Below are positions 56,633 to 64,000 of a stretch of 64,000 nucleotides of DNA, piece after piece. Below the pieces are notes generated by a model, which saw nothing but the letters and a program-made list of their open reading frames with translations, did not search any database and was not told where the DNA came from. Source of the stretch: Gigaspora rosea (Eukaryota; Glomeromycota; Glomeromycetes; Diversisporales; Gigasporaceae); the NCBI GenBank assembly GCA_003550325.1, contig QKWP01000846.1, forward strand, positions 127,637 through 191,636, given 5' to 3'. How positions within the stretch are numbered: the stretch's first letter is position 1; each line of letters begins with the position of its first letter. The position numbers and the translations under genes were made by a program.

Positions 56633-57006
56633 AAATTGCCGGTCCCGTGATTTACAAGCCATTCGGACTCAGAGACCCGTAAAAATTTTTTGTGTTATAC
56701 GAATGTTCATTCATTTTCTCTTTCAGAAATTTTGGAATCTTAATTCTGCATACTATCCGACACCAGTAGCCAATCAAATTTATAGAATATCACATGAAGT
56801 TTACTCGTTTAATTTGCATAATCAATATAAATTTGCATTAATTTGTATTAATTTATATACAAAGTCTTGCGGGTCTCTGTTCGGACTATCAATTTTACCC
56901 ATTGGATCTAAGAGAAATTTAGAAACTTTCTCAGTAAGAACTTCTTTAAGATCCAAAGTAAAATTGATAGTCGAATGGATTGTAGATCACGGAACCGACA
57001 ATTTTT
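56633..57006. mobile_element. Foldback element in the NDUFA5 / HMG-CoA synthase interval
   Basis: AATTGCCGGTCCCGTGATTT then ACAAGCCATTCG at the left is mirrored by CGAATGGATTGTAGATCAC then GGAACCGACAATT at the right. CAGAGACCCG / CGGGTCTCTG and AAATTGATAG/CTATCAATTTTAC pair internally. The 133-codon open frame here is an accident of the repeat. Confidence 0.75.
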
Positions 57007-57982
57007 TGACATGACTAATCTACCTTCAATTTTTGGTCGTTAGCGATTTTCGCTTAAAGTAGATGTTCTGACAATATCAGATGATAGACAGTAAATAACA
57101 ATAATGCAGTAATGGTAGTAATGGTGATTAAAGTTCGAAGAATAAACACTGACCACCCCAAAAAATTTCGCTGGCCAATCAAATTTCAAGTGTAACTCAA
57201 AGGAATGTATTTTTGAAACTGCCTTTTGCGCACTAATAAAATAAATAATTTCCATGCGAAATTTTGTGTTAATCTAATAGCAGAACCCAGTCTTATTTAA
57301 CGAAATTTTTTAGGTTAGTGATGCTAGAGTTCTAAGAACAGTAATTATAACCTGACGTTGATTTTGGCCAAAATTATAAATTTAATATTAAAATTTATCA
57401 CAATATTTTATTAATAATAATTGATTAAATATTTTACTATATTTACTTATATATAGCTATATACAGTACACTAAACCAGAGATAACGTAGATATGAGATG
57501 ATTATTAGAGCTATTAGGTAATTATTAGTAAAGTTGACTAGTCGATTTCGGTTATCATTACTGTACGTATAATAAATCCAAATAACAAAAGTAAAAAGCA
57601 TATTGGTAACAATATTGTATAACTATGCACTGCTTTAAATGTTCCTCAATTGGCTAATTTGGATCTTATCTATGTTTCTCCCAGTTGCTAATCTTAATAG
57701 CAATAGGTTCTTAAACCTTAATCTTTCAAATTATAGCAATCTTAACCAGATTTATTCTTTATTTGGGGTTAACTTTCAAATATATCATGTGATAGACAGC
57801 ATAATAACTAACGAACGGGTCATACATTCCAAGAAAATCTTTTTTTTTTAAATATCTTCCTGAATTGTCCGGTATTAATAAGTAAATCTTGCCATTTATG
57901 TAAACCGGATTTTTTTATAAAGGACCATAATTTTTCAAATTGTCACGAAAATTTTATACCCCACATAATATAATATATTTTA
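57007..57982. other. Upstream region of the HMG-CoA synthase gene
   Basis: AT-rich. The small frames at 57040-57255 (-) and 57639-57851 (+) have no recognisable features. It presumably contains the promoter; no element can be singled out by eye. Confidence 0.5.
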
Positions 57983-60086
57983 ATGATGCATCCGCCAAAC
58001 GTTGGTATCTTAGCCATAGAAATATATTTTCCCAAAAGGGTAAGTAATCCTCTAATAAGTAATTCTTCAACAAATAAATATTGTGTTAAATGAATTCATC
58101 CAATTATTAATAATTTCACAGTTTATCGAACAAGCTGAGCTCGAACAATTTGATGGTGTATCCGCTGGTAAATATACCATCGGTTTGGGTCAGACCCAAA
58201 TGGGATTTTGTGATGACCGTGAAGGTACGTACAATTTCAAGAATATTTTTCATTATCATTTCTTAATTGTCACGATTAATTTAATTAACTTAGATTCAAT
58301 ATTATGAATTTTAGATGTTAATTCCATTGCACTGACTAGTAAGTATAACTTAATAAAATTCATTACTTTTTGTAATCATTAGAGCGTCATAATATTTTAT
58401 ATTTTAGCCGTGCAAAATCTCGTCGAAAAGTACAATATCTCTTACAAGGATATCGGTCGTCTTGAAGTTGGCACTGAAACTATCAGTATGTTTTAAATTT
58501 CAGCCTTTTTTGATTTTGACTGTATAATGTTTATTGATTGCATTTATTCCTACAGTTGATAAGTCAAAATCTGTAAAAAGTGTTTTAATGCAGCTCTTTA
58601 CCGAGTCTGGTAACACCGAAGTCGAAGGAATTGACAGTAAAAATGCTTGTTACGGAGGTAAGCTTGGCTATTCTTAATCTATTTATAAAATATGTTTATG
58701 CATATTTGTTTTAAAACTTTTTTAGGTACGGAGGCTCTTTTCAATGCCTTGAACTGGGTGGAATCATCTTATTGGGATGGCCGTTATGCTCTTGTTGTTG
58801 CTGCAGATATTGCAGTCTATGCTACAGGACCAGCACGTCCTACCGGTGGTGCTGGATGTGTTGCATTGCTTATTGGTAAAGATGCACCAATTGTTTTTGA
58901 TCGCGGTAAGCTGTTTTACATTTCATCAACGTATAAATCGTTTTTTTCCCCCTATTTTTCTACAACAAATGACACGCGTTTATGAATTTTAAGGCCTTCG
59001 TGGAACTCACATGGATCACGCATGGGACTTCTGTATGTTGATTAAACTCTTTTCTCGATAAAGTAAAAGTTATTCTTAACAAACTTCTTATTTTGAAATT
59101 CAGATAAACCTGATTTATCTTCAGAATTTCCAGTGGTTGATGGACATCTCAGTAATGCTTGTTATTTAAAATCCTTGGATTTGTGTTACAATCGCTATAT
59201 TGAAAAATTAATTGCCAAAGTATTATATTATACATTTACTTTATTTTTGATTGATTTATCATAGCTGATACATATGTGATGACAATAGGAAAAAATAGAA
59301 AGACCTACCATAAACTACTTTGATTACGTGCTTTTCCACGCGCCTTACTGCAAGCTCGTACAAAAATCTTATGCTAGACTATTCTATAATGATTTTGTTT
59401 ACAATGCTGAAGACCCTTGTTTTAAAAACGTTCAACAGTTCAAGGTAAAATTTGTTAGGCATTAAAATATAATTTTGATTATTGTTATGATTTGAATTAA
59501 TTGATGTGGCTTATTCACCAACCAGGATTTGAATGTTGAAGAGTCTTTGCAATCAAAAGAGCTTGAAAAGGCATTTGTTGAGGTTTCTAAACCTTCATAT
59601 ACAAAAAAAGTTTTACCCAATTTATTGGCTGCTTCCAAAATAGGAAATATGTACTGCGCCTCTTTATATGCGTGCCTTGCAACTTTGCTGTCAAACGTTT
59701 CACCTGAAGAACTGGTGCGTTAATATTTTTTATTACATGCATATTCATTTCAATATTAATAAATATAAATATACTAGGTAGGAAAACGCGTTGGCATGTT
59801 TTCATACGGATCAGGTCTAGCGTCATCATTTTTCTCTTTCAAAGTTATAAAACCTATCACTCAAATCCATAAAATATTGGACATAAATAATCGTCTCAAT
59901 TCTCGTGTAAAGTCATCACCAGAAAAGTTTAATGAAGTGATGCGAATCCGAGAAGAGAGTCATAGCAAAAATGATTATAATGTTGTGGGTGATGGAACTT
60001 CAGTCGAAGAAGCATTCTTTGAGGGAACTTATTATATGGAAAAAATTGATGCAAAGTGGAGACGTTTCTATAAACGTAGAATTTAA
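57983..60086 (+). CDS. Hydroxymethylglutaryl-CoA synthase, eleven exons
   Basis: Condenses acetyl-CoA with acetoacetyl-CoA to HMG-CoA, the step before HMG-CoA reductase in the mevalonate pathway to sterols. Exons: 57983-58039, 58122-58224, 58315-58338, 58408-58485, 58556-58657, 58726-58905, 58994-59032, 59104-59219, 59289-59444, 59526-59714 and 59778-60086, giving 450 residues. Every junction is GT..AG and in frame. Catalytic residues are visible: Glu85 in [14 protein letters not shown], Cys119 in [16 protein letters not shown] and His250 in [66 protein letters not shown] and [12 protein letters not shown] complete the family signature. There is no transit peptide, so it is probably the cytosolic enzyme. 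Two adjacent in-frame ATGs (57983, 57986) are possible starts. Exon 3 is only 24 bases. Confidence 0.96.
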
Positions 60087-60547
60087 TTTAGATAAACTTT
60101 GTATTTTATATTTATCAATATAATTTTGGCTTTTTTAATATATATATCTATTTTTTTTGATGATTTTTTTTAAGATAATGTACATTAACTATATTTGAAG
60201 GACCATTATTATTAATTTGTTAAACCGTAATCTATTAGAAGGGCATATTTTAACATTAGCTATGTAAGCGAATAGTTAATCCTCAGACAATGTTTGAATC
60301 AGATTAGAAAAATCTCATCTGTATTGGCTAGAATTATAGCCCAGATTCTTGGATTGAAGAATAAATCATGCGCCTTTCAATTCCGACTTGTAAGCTCGAC
60401 ATTAAAATTCCGACATTAAAATTCTTATGATAACCAAGAAAAAAGTTTACTTTTATATTTTTCACAGTATCGTATTTTTAAAATACAGTACTTGAACTTT
60501 ATTACGCATATAAAATTATATAGTGTGATTGGCTTTTTGACTTTTAT

Positions 60548-60944
60548 TACCGTATAAACGCGAAATAACGCTCGTTCAAAAATAGCTTACATGGTCTCGA
60601 ATTAGCGCCCATGGGCGTTCCGAATTAACGTGCATCCTATGTAATATATATAATTGTTGTTGGAAAAATGATAAACAGTCGACTCTATAAGCACATCCTC
60701 TATAAGTGCACTTCACATGCACTTTTATTTGATCTGTCTAATGTAATTATGTGACTTTATATGTAGATTACTTTCCATAAGTGCGCATTCCGAAGTGCAC
60801 TTTTCCAATGTCATTTATGGAAGATTGACTGTATTGAGTTCAAAAAATCAACCTTATTTCGAAATAGCACATGGGTATATCCAAAATAACGCGCAGGTCA
60901 ATTAATTAAAGTGCAGATAGGCGTTATTTCGCGCTTATAAGGTT
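60548..60944. mobile_element. TTACCG..CGCGAAATAACGC-ended MITE
   Basis: TTACCGTATAAACGCGAAAT then AACGC at the left; GCGTTATTTCGCGCTTATAA then GGTTAT at the right. Repeated CGAATTAGCGCCCATGGGCG and CGAATTAACG words occur inside. It is related to 32335-32446 and hosts the element at 60676-60831. Confidence 0.75.
60676..60831 (+). mobile_element. 156-bp pogo/Tc1-like MITE (nested)
   Basis: CAGTCGACTCTATAAGCACA at the left and TTATGGAAGATTGACTG at the right, with TATAAGTGCACTT and AAGTGCACTTTTCC internally. TA follows on the right; the left flank reads AA, so one copy of the target has mutated. Confidence 0.7.
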
Positions 60945-61335
60945 ATTTATATATTTAATTAGCATGTAACGTTCGTAAAATTTTTATAATCATAAGCTAA
61001 AAAGATAATTTATAAAAGTTCTTTAGTCTATATTGATTATATATATATACTTGCAATCTTATGTGATTATCTATTTAAATCCTTTGATTATACTATAGAA
61101 ATGTTTTGCAGAATATTCTACAAATCTTATAGACCCGGCTTTATATAACTTACATTATGGTACTAATTACAGTATACTAGCAGTTAGAGCAGTGAGTACA
61201 TGGACAATTGTGAAAGTAATTTTGAACAATTTGGTCAATTTTGGACAATTAAATAAATTAAAATTACTTAAAATTTTTAATATTAAATTAAAATTTTATT
61301 TTTATTTTTTTTTAAGTTAAAGTCTTTTTATTCAA

Positions 61336-62160
61336 GTGTGCAGATCTCAGAAACCTTTACGGGCTTCCAACATTTGTTACATGAATGAGGGTTCAACTAG
61401 CCACATGTACAACTTTTGGTTGTCTAATTTAAGTAGTCCGCCCAAAGGTTCTACACTAGCTGCCATACCTATAACCCAACTAGAGGATTGCCTATTTAAA
61501 CCTTCTGGTCCAAGCTTCGCCTGCCAATCCTACTTGTATCACCAGTACAGCCCTCCGATACATTAGTCAGTCAAGGACAGGCCCAGATGCCAACAAACCC
61601 TCCCTTAGAACTAGTTTATCTTGTGGGAAACTTGGTAAAGCAGTTCCTGTTCCACACAGGTATTACCTACACTTGGTAACTTATGCATTTACCGAGGCCA
61701 ATACTTGCAGTTAGGAAATACCCTGCAACCGCTACCATTACCTACTTCTGCCCTTGTAAAGTTACTCTGATCCCAATACCTACCATTACCTTTCTACTAG
61801 TCCTTCTCCGGTACATCCCAGACTTCCAATCCAATTAGCCCAGAAGTGTCAATCTATCTGGCATTAGGTGCTGTATGATTTTTTTCTCCTGGTACCTACT
61901 TCCATAGCGTAGGTCCTTTTCCTCTAGTGCAACTCCAGCAGCCAGATTGGTGGACCCCATTTCTGAGATTATAGTCATCCTGTTCTCTAGCTCCAGTTTC
62001 TGATTTTCCAGTTTTGGTAGTACCGTCAAAGATTTTTGCTACCTTCTTACTCAGAACTTGCCAAATAGGGTTTTGTTTCTCTGGTTTCTTGGATTTGTTT
62101 GTGTAATAATACACAACTATGCCCAAAAGCTCCTATTCAAGTTGGTATACCAAGGCTACA
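61336..62160. repeat. Less AT-rich dispersed repeat, copy 1
   Basis: GTTCTACACTAGCTGCCATA, CTAGTTTATCTTGTGGGAAAC, CCACACAGGTATTACCTAC and ACTTGCAGTTAGG recur in order at 62740-64000. On the minus strand 61840-62030 encodes a possible short coiled coil (LENQKLELENRM), but frames are short and broken. It could be part of a retroelement; no polymerase motif was found. Confidence 0.65.
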
Positions 62161-62167
62161 GGTAATA

Positions 62168-62505
62168 CATTTTATTTATTTGTGTGGGTAATACAAATCA
62201 AAAAAGGAAATAAAATTTTGTAAATAAACTAAATGCATGAAATAAAAATTTAGAGTTAGGGCCTTAACGTTAGAGGCTATAGAGTTAGAGTAAAATACTT
62301 AATATAAGTAAAATTTCGTTCCCGTCATTTTAATTAGTGCACCAAGTTCGATTTAAACATTAGTTTTTGCATATTTTCTCTTTTTTCTTCTTTTACGTGT
62401 GTTTGAATTCTTTGTCAGGCTAATTCGGAATAGTCAAAATTTGCACTCTTCAATTGGCTATTTCCTCTTCAGGAGCTTGTATTACTTGCACAAATAAGTG
62501 AATGC
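62168..62505 (+). mobile_element. 338-bp MITE with 10-bp target duplication, copy 2
   Basis: CATTTTATTTATTTGTGTGG at the left and CACAAATAAGTGAATGC at the right. Flanked by ACAGGTAATA (62158-62167) and ACAGATAATA (62506-62515). Internal sequence closely follows 44630-44966, but the telomere-like word has decayed to TTTAGAGTTAGGGCC. Confidence 0.88.
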
Positions 62506-62569
62506 ACAGATAATATATCCAACTAATTGATGAGAAGCAGTTACTGGAACACAGATCTATTTTTTCAAA

Positions 62570-62645
62570 ACATGCCAATGAGATTTGAACCCTAGACCTG
62601 CCATTTGGGGAATAACAATTTATCAACTTCTCTAAGTCACCACTA
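62570..62645 (-). ncRNA. tRNA-like sequence, probably a tRNA-derived SINE remnant
   Basis: On the minus strand a GGTGACTTAGAGAAGTTGAT segment resembles a Pol III A box and D arm. GGGTTCAAATCTC about 45 bases later matches a B box / T arm. The T stem pairs imperfectly and no acceptor stem closes, so it is not a working tRNA gene. No tail or second copy was found in the window. Confidence 0.35.
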
Positions 62646-62712
62646 ATGATGCCAGTGAAATTGATTTTTGAAAAAGGTCTATTTCATTTTTATTAGAGAA
62701 AATTAAATTTTT
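62641..62712 (-). mobile_element. Truncated 240-bp repeat unit
   Basis: CTAATGATGCCAGTGAAATTG, TTTTTGAAAAAGGTCTATTTC and TTAGAGAAAATTAAA match the start of the unit in reverse orientation. It then breaks off into a T run before the second copy of the 61.3-kb repeat. Confidence 0.7.
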
Positions 62713-62739
62713 TTTTTGTTTTTTCCAAGTCAAAGTGCC

Positions 62740-64000
62740 CACTTCGGGGGAGAGCTTTTTTATTCAAGATAATCAGACCCTGGATGCCCTATATGGAGGG
62801 ACATCCGACATTTGTACATTAATGAGAGTACAACTAGCCTTACCTGCAACTTTAGGTTGCCTATTTAAGTAGCCACCCGAAGGTTCTACACTAGCTGTCA
62901 TACCTGCAACCCACATACTGTTATTGCCTATTTAAACCCTCTGATCCCTGCCTAGCATAGCAGAAACTCGTATCCGATAGATTCCGAAAGTGATGTTACA
63001 CAAATTATTTATATGGACAATTGAAAATTTGATATATAATTGTAGTCTAAAACCCGGCATTTTCACAATCCATTTACCTATAATAAGTTAAACTTAAGGT
63101 ACACATGTTGATAAGTAAAATTTCTTCGTTTTGAGTGTCTTTAGCAGCAAATTGCTTCCAATCGTTTTCAATCGCTTTCTCCAGAGAGTTTTCATAAGAA
63201 CAAAGGTAGAGCGTTTGGTAATTGGTAGAGTTTATTGAGTTTCTACTACGTTTAAATTATAAAGCCAAACAATAGATTTATAAATTGTTAAACTGTGAGT
63301 GTTATACTAACATAAAATTTTATACATTTATTAAACAGACTACGCATTATAAATACTTTAACACGATTTATTTTACCCGAACTACGACACATATACATAT
63401 TATATATCCAACTACCTCTAATATGTAGTATAATAAATACGATGGGGTGATTTAATTACAGTAGTATAGACTATGTAGTAGTAACATGTTAGATGTAACG
63501 TGTTTTCAGTAAAAACTAATAGTCGAAAAATATAATAAAATTACTTTAGTATTAAAAATGCTTTACTTTTATTAATAATAAATTCATTTAATTAATAATA
63601 AATTCATTTTTTCGCGTAATTCGCATATCGAAAGAATTTTTAATTGATTTGATTGGTCAATAACCACGTTTGGATCTACACAATTAGCCAATCACACAAA
63701 TGTTATAACCCGTGATTTTCCGTCAAAATACGAGTTTCTGCTATGCTTCACTGCCTCCTGTTAGCCTGTTTTGTTTCACCAGAACACTGTTCTGAATGCT
63801 AACCAGTCCCCCTTAGGACTAGTTTATCCCAGTGGGAAACTTGGTAGAGCGGTCCCTGTCCCACACAGGTATCACCTATACTTCGGTAGCGTACGCATTT
63901 GCCGAAACCAACACTTGCAGTTAGGAGTGGTTACCTAACCGCTATCACTACCTACTTCTGCCCTTGTAGAGTTTACCTGACCCCAGTACCGTCCTATTCT
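62740..64000. repeat. Less AT-rich dispersed repeat, copy 2 (interrupted, runs off the window)
   Basis: 62740-62953 and 63757-64000 match successive parts of 61336-61775 at roughly three bases in four. The break is the element at 62954-63747. The second copy is cut by the window end. Confidence 0.75.
62954..63747. mobile_element. 794-bp Mutator-like MITE
   Basis: AGCATAGCAGAAACTCGTAT at the left and ATACGAGTTTCTGCTATGCT at the right (20 bp perfect), continuing less well inward. Flanks TCCCTGCCT (62945-62953) and TCACTGCCT (63748-63756) are a 9-bp duplication with one mismatch. The interior has no reading frame. Confidence 0.85.

Larger units (their letters stand above)
60087..61335. other. 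3' flank of HMG-CoA synthase and intergenic region
   Basis: No gene is supported. It contains a nested pair of inverted-repeat elements at 60548-60944; the rest is AT-rich. Confidence 0.5.

Noticed and set aside
56613-57014. 133-codon frame between NDUFA5 and HMG-CoA synthase
   Set aside because: It coincides with a foldback element whose two arms pair over most of the frame; no domain is recognisable.

Overview
The window is a stretch of very AT-rich nuclear DNA from a filamentous fungus. Genes with several short introns (GT..AG, often GTAAGT or GTATGT donors), long homopolymer runs, a fungal-type C2H2 regulator and a density of small transposons far above that of genes all point to an early-diverging lineage. 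A Glomeromycotina (Rhizophagus-like) genome is my best guess. It is an inference from style and content, not a database match.

Only a few genes look intact. They are a three-exon C2H2 zinc-finger transcription factor (2101-3562, +), a single-exon small inner-membrane protein of the NDUFA4/MLRQ (B12D) type (46077-46307, +), a three-exon complex I subunit NDUFA5 (55965-56511, -) and an eleven-exon hydroxymethylglutaryl-CoA synthase (57983-60086, +). The last two are divergently arranged, 1.5 kb apart. An unidentified multi-exon gene or gene remnant lies at about 53.8-55.0 kb (-). HMG-CoA synthase feeds mevalonate/sterol synthesis; the two small proteins belong to the respiratory chain. The genes do not form an operon-like unit.

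Broken genes, found by reading frames with stops: a Qa-SNARE/syntaxin pseudogene with its introns still in place (36398-37106, +); a pogo/Tigger-type DDE transposase (about 39840-42547, -) interrupted by three different small elements; a head-to-head pair of Cys-containing remnants (47270-48225, - and 48315-48557, +); and a degenerate reading frame inside a 2.4-kb inverted-repeat element (15640-16030).

The rest, mainly 7-35 kb and 43-54 kb, is a mosaic of non-autonomous elements whose boundaries can be set by target-site duplications read directly in the sequence. They include hAT-like MITEs with 8-bp duplications, Tc1/pogo-like MITEs with TA, Mutator-like elements with 9-10 bp, large foldback palindromes, and a 240-bp unit with 8-bp duplications but almost no terminal inverted repeat. 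Many are nested. Several unrelated inverted-repeat elements carry a short telomere-like (TTAGGG)n core. The centre (18.9-30.7 kb) holds two oppositely oriented copies of one Mutator-like family filled with a roughly 105-bp satellite. Two clusters of a CTTGCAAAGTGC motif, minisatellites (9, 30 and about 27-30 bp) and a 125-bp assembly gap complete the picture. The right edge (61.3-64 kb) carries a directly duplicated, less AT-rich repeat. I saw no rRNA, CRISPR or intact tRNA gene.
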